From the NCBI RefSeq assembly GCF_003116015.1, contig NZ_LGQZ01000057.1, forward strand, positions 20,654 to 84,653: 64,000 nt of DNA, in the 5' to 3' direction. A program made the translations under genes and the position numbers. Numbering within the stretch: position 1 is the stretch's first letter; each line of letters begins with the position of its first letter. Below, piece after piece: positions 43,928 to 54,648 of this stretch. Source of the DNA: Azospirillum sp. TSO22-1. Its GTDB lineage: Bacteria; Pseudomonadota; Alphaproteobacteria; Azospirillales; Azospirillaceae. The notes under the pieces are model-generated. The model saw only the letters and a list, made by a program, of their open reading frames with translations, did not search any database and was not told where the DNA came from.

Positions 43928-45375
43928 TGGCCGCGCTCGACCGTTCGGCGCCGGTGGCCGTGATCGGCTGCGGCGCCATGGGCCAGGGAATCGCCCAGGT
44001 CGCGGCGCAGGCCGGGCATCCGGTGCTGCTGCTCGACAGCCGGCCGGGGGCCGCCGCGGGGGCCGTGCAGGGCATCGCCCGCGCACTGGGCAAGCTGGTG
44101 GAGAAGGGCAAGCTCGCGGCCGGCGAGCGCGATGCCGTCGCGGCGCGCCTGACGCCGGCCTCCGGCACGGCGGACCTCGGCGACGCCGCGCTGGTGGTCG
44201 AGGCCATCGTCGAGGACCTCGCCGTCAAGCAGGCGGTGTTCCGTGAGGTGGAGGCGGTCGTCCGCCCCGATGCGATCCTCGTCAGCAACACCTCGTCGCT
44301 GCCGATCACCGCCATCGCCTCCGCCCTGCAGCGGCCGGAGCGCTTTGCGGGGATGCACTTCTTCAACCCGGCGCCGCTGATGGCGCTGGTCGAGGTGATC
44401 CGCGGCATCGCCACCGATTCAACCGTGGCCGAGACGCTGTTCGACACCGCCCGGGCCTGGGGCAAGGCGCCGGTGCACGCGCGCTCGACGCCGGGCTTCA
44501 TCGTCAACCGCGTCGCCCGCCCCTTCTACGCCGAGGCGCTGCGCCTGCTCCAGGAAGGGGCCGGCAGCCCGGCGACGCTCGACGCGGTGATGCGCGACTC
44601 CGGCGGTTTCCGCATGGGGCCGTTCGAACTGATGGACCTGATCGGCCACGATGTGAACTTCGCGGTGACCGGCTCGGTGCACCGCGCCTATTTCGGCGAC
44701 CCGCGCTTCCAGCCCTCGCTGGTCCAGCAGGAGCTGGTGGAGGCCGGGCGCCTCGGCCGCAAGACCGGGCAGGGCTTCTACCGCTACGCCCCCGATCCCG
44801 AGATTCCCCTGCCGCACACCGCCGAGCCCTGCCCTGCCCCACGCGGGGTCGAGGGCGATCTGGCGTCCAGCCGGCTGGTGGTGGACGGCGTCACGCTGGC
44901 GCTCACCGACGGCCGCAGCGCCACCCGCCGGGCCGCCGAGGAGGGAATCGCCGACCTCGTGTTGTTCGATCTGGCGCTCGATTACACCACGACGCCGCGC
45001 GTCGCCATCGCCGCGGCCGACCAAGCCTCGCCGGACGCGTTGCGGACGGCCGTCGGCTACTTCCAGGCACAGGGGAAAAAGGTGTCGGTGCTGGACGACG
45101 CGCCGGGCCTCGTGGTCATGCGCACCGTCGCCATGCTCGCCAACGAGGCGGCGGACGCCGTGCTGCACGGCGTCGCCAGCGCCGCCGACGTCGATACCGC
45201 CATGACCAAAGGCGTCAACTATCCGCTGGGTCCGCTCGCCTGGGCCGGGCGCATCGGGCTCGGCCGCGTCGCCGGGGTGCTCGACGCGCTGGCCTCCACC
45301 TACGGCGAGGACCGCTACCGCACATCGGCGCTGATCCGCCGCAGAGTCTCGGGAGGAACGACATTCCATGGCTGA
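43927..45375 (+). CDS. paaH: PaaH, 3-hydroxyadipyl-CoA dehydrogenase
   Basis: A 482-residue two-part 3-hydroxyacyl-CoA dehydrogenase with N-terminal VIGCGAMGQGIAQVAAQAGH and HFFNPAPLMALVEV in the middle. The second C-terminal domain is present, as in PaaH. It oxidises 3-hydroxyadipyl-CoA. It overlaps both neighbours, paaG and paaI. Confidence 0.9.
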   Translation: MAALDRSAPVAVIGCGAMGQGIAQVAAQAGHPVLLLDSRPGAAAGAVQGIARALGKLVEKGKLAAGERDAVAARLTPASGTADLGDAALVVEAIVEDLAVKQAVFREVEAVVRPDAILVSNTSSLPITAIASALQRPERFAGMHFFNPAPLMALVEVIRGIATDSTVAETLFDTARAWGKAPVHARSTPGFIVNRVARPFYAEALRLLQEGAGSPATLDAVMRDSGGFRMGPFELMDLIGHDVNFAVTGSVHRAYFGDPRFQPSLVQQELVEAGRLGRKTGQGFYRYAPDPEIPLPHTAEPCPAPRGVEGDLASSRLVVDGVTLALTDGRSATRRAAEEGIADLVLFDLALDYTTTPRVAIAAADQASPDALRTAVGYFQAQGKKVSVLDDAPGLVVMRTVAMLANEAADAVLHGVASAADVDTAMTKGVNYPLGPLAWAGRIGLGRVAGVLDALASTYGEDRYRTSALIRRRVSGGTTFHG

Positions 45376-45817
45376 CCACGGCCGCCACTCGCCGCAGGAG
45401 GTCGCCGCCGCCGTCGGCCGCGGCATGTACGAGCGTGACTACTGCGCCCACGCGCACGGCATCGAATTGCTGGAGATCGCGCCGGGCTATGCCCGCATGA
45501 GCATGACCGTGCGCAAGGACATGGTGAACGGTCACCACACCTGCCACGGCGGCATGACCTTCACGTTGGCCGACACCGCCTTCGCTTACGCCTGCAACGC
45601 CAACAACGAGGCGACCGTCGCCGCGTCCTGCCACATCAGCTACCCGGCGCCCGGCCGGCTCGGCGACACGTTGACGGCCGAGTGCCGCGAGGTGCACCGC
45701 AAGGGTCGCAACGGCGTCTACGACTGCATCGTCACCAACCAGGACGGCGCGACCGTGGGGATCTTCCGCGGCATGTCGGCCACCGTGAAGGGCGCGGTCG
45801 TCGCGCTGCCGGAGTGA
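45368..45817 (+). CDS. paaI: PaaI hotdog thioesterase
   Basis: A 149-residue hotdog-fold thioesterase. The active-site motif is [19 protein letters not shown], with the catalytic Asp. PaaI releases hydroxylated phenylacetyl-CoA dead-end products. It overlaps paaH by 8 bp. Confidence 0.9.
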   Translation: MADHGRHSPQEVAAAVGRGMYERDYCAHAHGIELLEIAPGYARMSMTVRKDMVNGHHTCHGGMTFTLADTAFAYACNANNEATVAASCHISYPAPGRLGDTLTAECREVHRKGRNGVYDCIVTNQDGATVGIFRGMSATVKGAVVALPE

Positions 45818-45822
45818 GAGCC

Positions 45823-47025
<1,203 letters not shown>

Positions 47026-47086
47026 GCACCCGCAAAGGGGCGCGCGCTCGCAACGATAAAGAACGGCATTCTGTGGGAGGAACGCC

Positions 47087-48397
<1,311 letters not shown>

Positions 48398-48404
48398 GAT
48401 CCCG

Positions 48405-48435
48405 GCCCCGCCGTTCGCGCGGCGGGGCTTTCTTT
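48405..48435 (+). terminator. Intrinsic terminator after paaK
   Basis: GCCCCGCCG (48405-48413) pairs with CGGCGGGGC (48420-48428) around a six-base loop, followed by TTTCTTT. Confidence 0.8.
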
Positions 48436-48444
48436 GGCCCATAT

Positions 48445-48462
48445 AGTTGCGAATGAAACTAT
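48445..48462 (+). promoter_or_regulatory. Operator-like palindrome before the FAD hydroxylase
   Basis: AGTTGCGAATGAAACTAT, followed by CA then CAAACGAAAA, the same arrangement as at 39640-39657 and, reversed, at 31500-31517. It lies about 180 bp upstream of the hydroxylase start. Confidence 0.6.
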
Positions 48463-48498
48463 CACAAACGAAAAGACAAGCCTGAACCTCTCCTTTCT

Positions 48499-48581
48499 GT
48501 CATCCCCGCGAAGGCGGGGATCCATACGTTCCGCAGCCGCTCCCTTTGAGAATTATGGATCCCCGCCTTCGCGGGGATGAC
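48499..48581. repeat. Perfect 28-bp inverted repeat, dispersed family
   Basis: Arms GTCATCCCCGCGAAGGCGGG... (48499-48526) and the exact reverse complement (48554-48581), each also containing an internal dyad. A decayed relative is at 22316-22407. Such palindromes are widespread intergenic repeats in alphaproteobacteria. It sits between the operator site and the hydroxylase gene. Confidence 0.75.
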
Positions 48582-48641
48582 GGATCCGGAAGGTGTCGGC
48601 TGCCTGAGAAGAACTCAAAACAAACATCCCGAGGAAACGCC

Positions 48642-50300
48642 ATGCTGTCCACCTACCAATACCCCACCTTCTCCTACCGGCCATCGGAGGAGCAACGCAC
48701 CGGCACGGTGAAGCGCCACCCGGTGGTCATCGTCGGCGCCGGCCCAATCGGCCTGACCGCGGCCCTGGACTTCGCGCGGCGCGGCGTGCCGGTGGTGGTG
48801 CTCGACGACGACGACACCGTGTCCATCGGCAGCCGCGCCGTGTGCTACGCCAAGCGCGCGCTGGAGGTGTGGAACCGCCTCGGCTCGTCGAAGCGGATGA
48901 TCGACAAGGGCGTGGTGTGGAAGGTGGGCAAGGTCTTCCACGGCGATTCCCAGGTCTACCAGTTCGACCTGCTGCCGGAGCCGGACCACAAGATCCCCGC
49001 CTTCATCAATCTCCAGCAATACTATCTGGAAGAGTACCTGATCGACGACGCGATGAAGACCGGGCTGGTCGACATCCGTTGGAAGACCAGGGCGTTGAGC
49101 GTCAGGGACGAGGACGGCCGCGTGGTGATCCAGGCCGAGACACCGGACGGCGTCTATCAGCTGGAGGCCGACTGGCTGATCGCCTGCGACGGCGCCAAGA
49201 GCTCGATCCGCAAGATGCTGGGCCTGGACTTCGTCGGGCAGGTGTTCCAGGACCGCTTCCTGATCGCCGACGTGGTGATGAAGGCCGACTTCCCGGCCGA
49301 GCGCTGGTTCTGGTTCGACCCGCCGTTCCACCCGAAGCAGTCGACGCTGCTGCACATGCAGGCCGACAACGTCTGGCGCATCGACTTCCAGTTGGGCTGG
49401 AACGCCGACCCCGAGGAGGAGAAGAAGCCCGAGCGCGTCATCCCGCGCCTGAAGGCCATGCTGGGCGAGAAGACCGAGTTCGACCTCGAATGGGTCTCCG
49501 TCTATACCTTCCAGTGCCGTCGTCTGGAGCAGTTCCGCCACGGCCGCGTCTTCTTCGCCGGCGACGCGGCGCACCAAGTGTCGCCGTTCGGCGCGCGCGG
49601 CGCCAACTCCGGTGTGCCGGACACCGACAATCTGGTCTGGAAGCTGAAGCTGGTGATGGACGGCGTGGCGCCGGACAGCCTGCTCGACACCTATTCCGAC
49701 GAGCGCGTCGCCGCGGCCAAGGAAAACCTGCTCAACTCCACCCGTTCCACCGACTTCATCACGCCGAAGAGCGAGGTCAGCCGCACCTTCCGCGATGCGG
49801 CGCTGGAACTGGCGGCGACGCAGCCCTTCGCCCGCTCGCTGGTCAACAGCGGCCGGCTCTCCACGCCGACCACCTACGCCGACAGCCGCCTCAACACGCC
49901 GGACGAGGACGGTTTCCAGGGCGCCATGGTGCCGGGCGCGCCGGCCACCGACGCACCGCTGGAGTTCACCGATGGCGACACCGGCTGGCTGATCGACCGC
50001 CTGGGCGGCAGCTTCGTCGGCGTCTACTACGCCGGATCCAACCCGGTGCCGGCCGACGTGGCGGACGCCATGGACCAGCAGACCCGCGGCCGTATCCCGG
50101 TAACCTGGATCGTGGTCACCGATCGCCGCACCGGCGCCCCCGGAACCGCGGTGGACTACAAGGGCCGCTTCCGCGAGCGGTATGATGCCCAGCCCGGTAC
50201 CACCTACCTGTTCCGCCCCGACCAGCACGTGGCGGCCCGCTGGCGCCGCTTCGATGCCGCCAGGACCACCGCCGCGCTCACCCGCGCCATCGGCCTCTGA
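48642..50300 (+). CDS. Class A FAD-dependent aromatic hydroxylase (MhpA-like)
   Basis: A 552-residue flavoprotein monooxygenase. The dinucleotide fold is IVGAGPIGLTAAL near residue 32, the DG motif is CDGAKSSIRK, and the GD motif is FAGDAAHQVSPFGARG. It resembles 3-(3-hydroxyphenyl)propionate hydroxylase and related phenol hydroxylases with a thioredoxin-like C-terminal part. It probably hydroxylates a phenolic acid, possibly yielding homogentisate or an analogue for the hmgA product. It is paired with the DUF2783 gene. Confidence 0.82.
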   Translation: MLSTYQYPTFSYRPSEEQRTGTVKRHPVVIVGAGPIGLTAALDFARRGVPVVVLDDDDTVSIGSRAVCYAKRALEVWNRLGSSKRMIDKGVVWKVGKVFHGDSQVYQFDLLPEPDHKIPAFINLQQYYLEEYLIDDAMKTGLVDIRWKTRALSVRDEDGRVVIQAETPDGVYQLEADWLIACDGAKSSIRKMLGLDFVGQVFQDRFLIADVVMKADFPAERWFWFDPPFHPKQSTLLHMQADNVWRIDFQLGWNADPEEEKKPERVIPRLKAMLGEKTEFDLEWVSVYTFQCRRLEQFRHGRVFFAGDAAHQVSPFGARGANSGVPDTDNLVWKLKLVMDGVAPDSLLDTYSDERVAAAKENLLNSTRSTDFITPKSEVSRTFRDAALELAATQPFARSLVNSGRLSTPTTYADSRLNTPDEDGFQGAMVPGAPATDAPLEFTDGDTGWLIDRLGGSFVGVYYAGSNPVPADVADAMDQQTRGRIPVTWIVVTDRRTGAPGTAVDYKGRFRERYDAQPGTTYLFRPDQHVAARWRRFDAARTTAALTRAIGL

Positions 50301-50315
50301 TCAGGATCCGCACCC

Positions 50316-50513
50316 ATGGCCCAGCTCATCACCGAGAACCGCTTCTCCAGCCCCGACGCCTTCTACGAGGCGCTGATCGAAACCCACCGGGATCTGACGC
50401 CGGAGCAGAGCGCCAAGGTCAACGCCAAGCTGATCCTGCTGCTCGCCAACCACATCGGCGACATGGAGGTGCTTCAGCAGGCGATGATCGTCGCCCGCGG
50501 CGAGGCGGGGTGA
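50316..50513 (+). CDS. DUF2783 small protein
   Basis: A 65-residue protein of the DUF2783 type (FYEALIETHRDLTPEQSAKVN, then LILLLANHIGD). It is found next to FAD-dependent hydroxylases; the function is not known. It starts 15 bp after the hydroxylase stop and is likely an accessory of that enzyme. Confidence 0.75.
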   Translation: MAQLITENRFSSPDAFYEALIETHRDLTPEQSAKVNAKLILLLANHIGDMEVLQQAMIVARGEAG

Positions 50514-50553
50514 GGCGCGACGCCCCCGGCTTGGGTGTTGAAACCTCCCTTAC

Positions 50554-50644
50554 CGTCATGCCCGGGCTTGTCCCGGGCATCCACGCACTCGAACGTCCGC
50601 AAAGGTTCGGGTCGTGGGTGGCCGGGACAAGCCCGGCCATGACG
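50554..50644. repeat. Inverted repeat at the end of the aromatic region
   Basis: Near-perfect 32-bp arms (CGTCATGCCCGGGCTTGTCC... and its complement) separated by about 27 bp. A second dispersed palindrome family, here acting as a bidirectional barrier between convergent genes. Confidence 0.65.
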
Positions 50645-50678
50645 ATGAGCATGCGTTCAGGTTGACTGGAATCCGACG

Positions 50679-50915
50679 CTACGGCTGCTGCGCCGCCTCG
50701 TCGCCGGTGAACTCACCGTCGCGGATCAGGCGGTCGATCTCGGCCTCCTCGCGGGCGAGCTGGGCCTGCAGCTCCGGGCTGATCTGGCGGCTCGACCAGA
50801 AGGCGTCGGCGTAGAAGGTATCGTACCAGTTCTGCAGCGTGTTCACACCGATGTCGAGCACGACGGTGCCGAGGATCGAACCGGCGACGATCAGGGCGGT
50901 CAGGGACGGTTCCAT
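50679..50915 (-). CDS. Small membrane protein at the end of the RND operon
   Basis: A 78-residue protein. An N-terminal hydrophobic span (LTALIVAGSILGTVVLDIGV) is followed by an acidic helix. Not recognised. It lies 18 bp after the RND gene and may be a small accessory subunit. Confidence 0.5.
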   Translation of the reverse strand: MEPSLTALIVAGSILGTVVLDIGVNTLQNWYDTFYADAFWSSRQISPELQAQLAREEAEIDRLIRDGEFTGDEAAQQP

Positions 50916-50933
50916 GGCGGACCTCGCGCGGCG

Positions 50934-53900
50934 TCAGAAGGTTTCGTGAGCCAGTTCGCCCTCGGCGGCGAACTGCAGGCGGTTCAGCGCCTCCTGGCCG
51001 AAGCACTGGAAGAGCACCGGCGTGGTCAGCGTGTCGAGCAGCGTCGAACTGATCAGCCCGCCGAAGATCGCCACCGCCACCGGGTGCAGGATCTCGGTCC
51101 CCGGCGCGTCGGAGGTGAACAGCAGCGGGATCAGCGCCAGGCCGGCCGACAGCGCGGTCATCAGCACCGGCGTCAGCCGCTCCTCGCAGCCGCGCAGGAT
51201 GAGCGCGCGGCCAGGCGGCACGCTCTCGTGCAGGGCCAGGTTGATGAAGTGGCTGATCTTGAGGACGCCGTTGCGCACCGCCACGCCGGTCACGGCGATG
51301 AAGCCGATCATCGCGGCGAGGCTGAGATCCTGCTGGAACGCCACCAGCGCGATGACGCAGCCGATCAGCGCCAGCGGGATGTTGGCCATGATGATCAGGC
51401 TGAGCACCACCGACTGGTAGCGCTGGTACAGCACCAGGAACACCAGCGCCATGGAGATGGCGCACAGCCCGGCCATCACCATGCGGCTCTCCTCCTCCTG
51501 CCGGAAGCTGCCTTCCAGCGAGGTGGTGTAGCCGGCGGGCAGCGGCGTCGCCTTGACCACCTCGCGGATGCGCTTGACGATGGCCGCCATGTCGGAGCCG
51601 TCGGTGTTGGTGGTCAGCACGATGCGGCGCATGCCGCTTTCGCGCATGATCTGGTTGGGGCCGCCGCCGTTGACGACGGTGGCCACCGAGGACAGCGACA
51701 CGTAGCCGGCCGGCGTCGCCATGCGCATCTGCGCCAGCGTCTCCGGCGTGCGGTCGGCGTCGGACAGCTTCAGCACCACGTCGAAGCGGCGGCCGCTGTC
51801 GATCACCTGCGACACGGTGCGGCCGTTCGACAGGCTCTCCAGCGCCTGCGCCAGCTGCGCCGGGGTGACGCCGAACAGCTTGGCCCGCTCGTAGTCGATG
51901 GTGATGCGGATCTGCGGCACCTGCACCTGCTGCTCGACCAGCAGGTCCTTCAGCCCCGGCACGGAATCGAGCTTCTGCCGGAAGGTCGAGGCGAGCACCC
52001 GCAGCGTGCCGAGGTCCTCGCCGAAGATCTTCAGCACGATGGCGCCGCGCACGCCGTTCTGCGCCACCTCCATGCGGGACGTGAGGAACTGCGTCACCGT
52101 CAGCTCCACCGGCAGCACCGACAGCCGGGTGCGGATGTCCTCGATCACCTCGGCGCGCGAGCGGCCGTCGAGGCGCACGCGGATCGGGAACTCCGAGCTG
52201 TTGACCGGATCGGCGTCCTCGTCGTCCTCGTTGCGGCCGGTGCGGCGGGCGACGCTGACCACCTCTGGCACCTGCATGATGATGTCCTCAGCCAGGGCGC
52301 CGATGCGGCTGGATTCCGCCAGCGAGATGCCGGGCCGGTTGAGCAGCTGGACGTACAGCGTGCCCTCGTTGAACGCCGGCAGGAAGGAGCGCGGCAGCAG
52401 CGGCAGCGCCAGCGCCGACGCCACCACCAGTCCGCCGGCGATGCCCAGCAGCCGGCGCGGGTTGTCCAGCGCCCAGCCGAGCGCGCGGGCGTTGAGGGCC
52501 TTCAGCGCCCCGATCAGCCGGCCGTCGTGGGACTCGTCCAGCCGCTTCATGTTCGGCAGCAGGTAGGCGCACAGCGCCGGGGTGACCGTCACCGACACCA
52601 GCAGGCTGCCGAAGATCGAGACGATGTAGGCGATGCCCAGCGGGCCGAATAGCCGCCCCTGCTCGCCCGGCATGGCGAACAGCGGCAGGAACACCAGCAC
52701 CACGATGGCGGTGGCGTAGAGGATGCCCGAGCGCACCTCGTTCGACGCCCTGAGGATGACGTGCATCACCTCCAGCGGCCGGGTGCGGCGGCGGTTCTCG
52801 CCCAGGCGGCGCAGGATGTTCTCCACGTAAACCACGGAATCGTCCACCAGCTGGCCGATGCCGATGGCGATGCCGCCCAGCGTCATGGTGTTGATGCTGG
52901 CGCCCATCAGATGGAGCACCAGCACCGTCACGATCAGCGACACCGGGATCGCCAGCAGCGAGATGGCGGTGGTCCGCACGCTCATCAGGAAGGCGGCGAG
53001 CACCACGGCAACGATGACGATGGCGTCGCGCAGCACGTCCTCGACGTTGTGGATCGAGGCGCTGATCAGGTCGGCCTGGCTGTACGACACCCGGTCGGCG
53101 CGCACCCCCTGGGGCAGCGACGGGGCGAGGCCGCGCAGCACCTCCTCCACCTCGGCGGCGAGGCGGACGCTGTTGGCCGAGGGGTGCTTCAGCACCGACA
53201 TCAGCACGGCGGGCGCGCCGTTGAAGCTGCCCTCGCCGCGCTTCACCTTGGCGGCGAAGCTCACCTCGCCGACCTGGCTCAGCAGCACCGGCCGGCTCTC
53301 GCGGTAGGAGACGACGAGGTTGCGCATGTCGTCCAGGCTGCGGCTGCGGGCGACGTTGCGGATGATGAACTCGGTGTTGAACAGGTCGTTGAAGCCGCCG
53401 CTGCTGTTGGCGCCGAAGGCGGTCAACGCCTGCTCCACCTGCGACAGCGAGATGCCCAGCGAGTTCATGGCGCCCGGGTTGGGCGTGAAGCGGAACTGCC
53501 GGACGTCGCCGCCCACCACGTAGACCTGCGACACGCCCTCCGCCGCCATCAGCCGCGGGCGAATCGTCCAGTCGGCGATCTCGCGCAGCGCCATGGGGTC
53601 CAGGCTGGGGCCGCTGACCACGATCTGCATCGCCACGCCCATCACCGACGACAGCGGGGCGAGGTGCGGTGCGGCGCCCTGCGGCAGGCGTTCGCGCGCC
53701 ATGGCGATGCGCTCGTTCACCAGCTGGCGGTTGCGGTAGGGGTCGGTGCCCCACTGGAACTCGACGTAGACCAGCGCGAAGCCGGGGCTCGACGCGCTGC
53801 GCACGCGCGACACGCCGGGCATGCCGTTCAGCACCAGCTCCAGGGGCTGGGTGATCAGCTGCTCGACCTCCTCGGGCGCGAAGCCGCTGGCCTCGGTGAC

Positions 53901-54047
53901 GATGGTCACCATCGGCGGGTGCAGGTCGGGCAGCAGGTCGATGGGCATGTCGCGGGCGACGAACACGCCCCAGATCGTCATCAGCAGCGTGGCGACGAAC
54001 ACGAACAGCCGTTGGCGCAGGCTGAAGCCGACGAGGGCCTGGAACAT
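50934..54047 (-). CDS. RND efflux pump inner-membrane subunit (CusA/CzcA-like)
   Basis: A 1037-residue RND transporter with twelve membrane segments and two large periplasmic loops. It has VDDSVVYVENILRRL in the middle transmembrane region and FQCFGQEAL near the C-terminus. The N-terminus (FSLRQRLFVFVATLLMTIWGVFVARDMPIDLLPD) is typical of the heavy-metal (HME) group. The substrate is unclear: heavy-metal ligands such as the CusA methionines were not assigned. It needs a TolC-type outer-membrane partner, not present in the window. Confidence 0.88.
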   Translation of the reverse strand: MFQALVGFSLRQRLFVFVATLLMTIWGVFVARDMPIDLLPDLHPPMVTIVTEASGFAPEEVEQLITQPLELVLNGMPGVSRVRSASSPGFALVYVEFQWGTDPYRNRQLVNERIAMARERLPQGAAPHLAPLSSVMGVAMQIVVSGPSLDPMALREIADWTIRPRLMAAEGVSQVYVVGGDVRQFRFTPNPGAMNSLGISLSQVEQALTAFGANSSGGFNDLFNTEFIIRNVARSRSLDDMRNLVVSYRESRPVLLSQVGEVSFAAKVKRGEGSFNGAPAVLMSVLKHPSANSVRLAAEVEEVLRGLAPSLPQGVRADRVSYSQADLISASIHNVEDVLRDAIVIVAVVLAAFLMSVRTTAISLLAIPVSLIVTVLVLHLMGASINTMTLGGIAIGIGQLVDDSVVYVENILRRLGENRRRTRPLEVMHVILRASNEVRSGILYATAIVVLVFLPLFAMPGEQGRLFGPLGIAYIVSIFGSLLVSVTVTPALCAYLLPNMKRLDESHDGRLIGALKALNARALGWALDNPRRLLGIAGGLVVASALALPLLPRSFLPAFNEGTLYVQLLNRPGISLAESSRIGALAEDIIMQVPEVVSVARRTGRNEDDEDADPVNSSEFPIRVRLDGRSRAEVIEDIRTRLSVLPVELTVTQFLTSRMEVAQNGVRGAIVLKIFGEDLGTLRVLASTFRQKLDSVPGLKDLLVEQQVQVPQIRITIDYERAKLFGVTPAQLAQALESLSNGRTVSQVIDSGRRFDVVLKLSDADRTPETLAQMRMATPAGYVSLSSVATVVNGGGPNQIMRESGMRRIVLTTNTDGSDMAAIVKRIREVVKATPLPAGYTTSLEGSFRQEEESRMVMAGLCAISMALVFLVLYQRYQSVVLSLIIMANIPLALIGCVIALVAFQQDLSLAAMIGFIAVTGVAVRNGVLKISHFINLALHESVPPGRALILRGCEERLTPVLMTALSAGLALIPLLFTSDAPGTEILHPVAVAIFGGLISSTLLDTLTTPVLFQCFGQEALNRLQFAAEGELAHETF

Positions 54048-54082
54048 GGGCTACGCCTCCCGGGCGCCGGGGGAGAGCGCCG

Positions 54083-54607
54083 TCACGCCGCGCGCCCCGG
54101 CCACCACCACACGGCACCCGGCCGCAGGTAGCGGAACAGACCGAACGCGGCGCCGGCCACCAGCGCCAGGATGAACAGCCTCAGGCCCAGCCGCGACGAG
54201 CCGGCGGTGCCCGGGTCCGGCACCTCGGACAGAACGAGGTCGGCGGCGCCGCGCGCCGTCTTGCCGTCCAGGGCCACGCTGACCGTCAGCGGCGTGCGCA
54301 CGGCCGGCGGCAGGTAGGGGCCGGAGACGTAGATGCCCGGCGAGATCTCCTGGAGCGGCAGGGTGGTGCGCGCCGTGGCGATCTGCACCGCGGCCCCGCG
54401 CACCGGGGCGTTGTCGTCGAGCCCGTCGAGGAAGGCGTACAGCTTCTTGTGCGCGGCGATGACGACGACGCTGGCGTTGTCCAGCGTCAGCGCGACGCGC
54501 GGCAGCGGCACGGCGGAGCCGGGCGCCTCGGCACGCGCCGTAACCCCCGCGGTGAGCAGGGCCAGCAGCGCCAGCAGGGCGACCAGCGGACCGTGTCTGT
54601 TCGTCAT
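54083..54607 (-). CDS. Unknown periplasmic/membrane protein in the RND operon
   Basis: A 174-residue protein. An N-terminal signal (LVALLALLALLTAGVTARA) is followed by a periplasmic domain (ARTTLPLQEISPGIYVSGPY) and a C-terminal hydrophobic span (LFILALVAGAAFGLFRYL). It is located between the adaptor and the pump genes, where many HME operons lack a gene. Not recognised; it may be a metal-binding accessory like CusF in role only. Confidence 0.55.
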   Translation of the reverse strand: MTNRHGPLVALLALLALLTAGVTARAEAPGSAVPLPRVALTLDNASVVVIAAHKKLYAFLDGLDDNAPVRGAAVQIATARTTLPLQEISPGIYVSGPYLPPAVRTPLTVSVALDGKTARGAADLVLSEVPDPGTAGSSRLGLRLFILALVAGAAFGLFRYLRPGAVWWWPGRAA

Positions 54608-54648
54608 GTCGTTTCTCCCCCTGCCCGCGTCCGTTTTGGCCGCCGGGT

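Noticed and set aside
48615..50228. A 537-codon open frame on the minus strand opposite the FAD hydroxylase.
   Set aside because: It is antisense to a gene with clear motifs; the frame is open because of GC-rich codon bias and has no recognisable domain.
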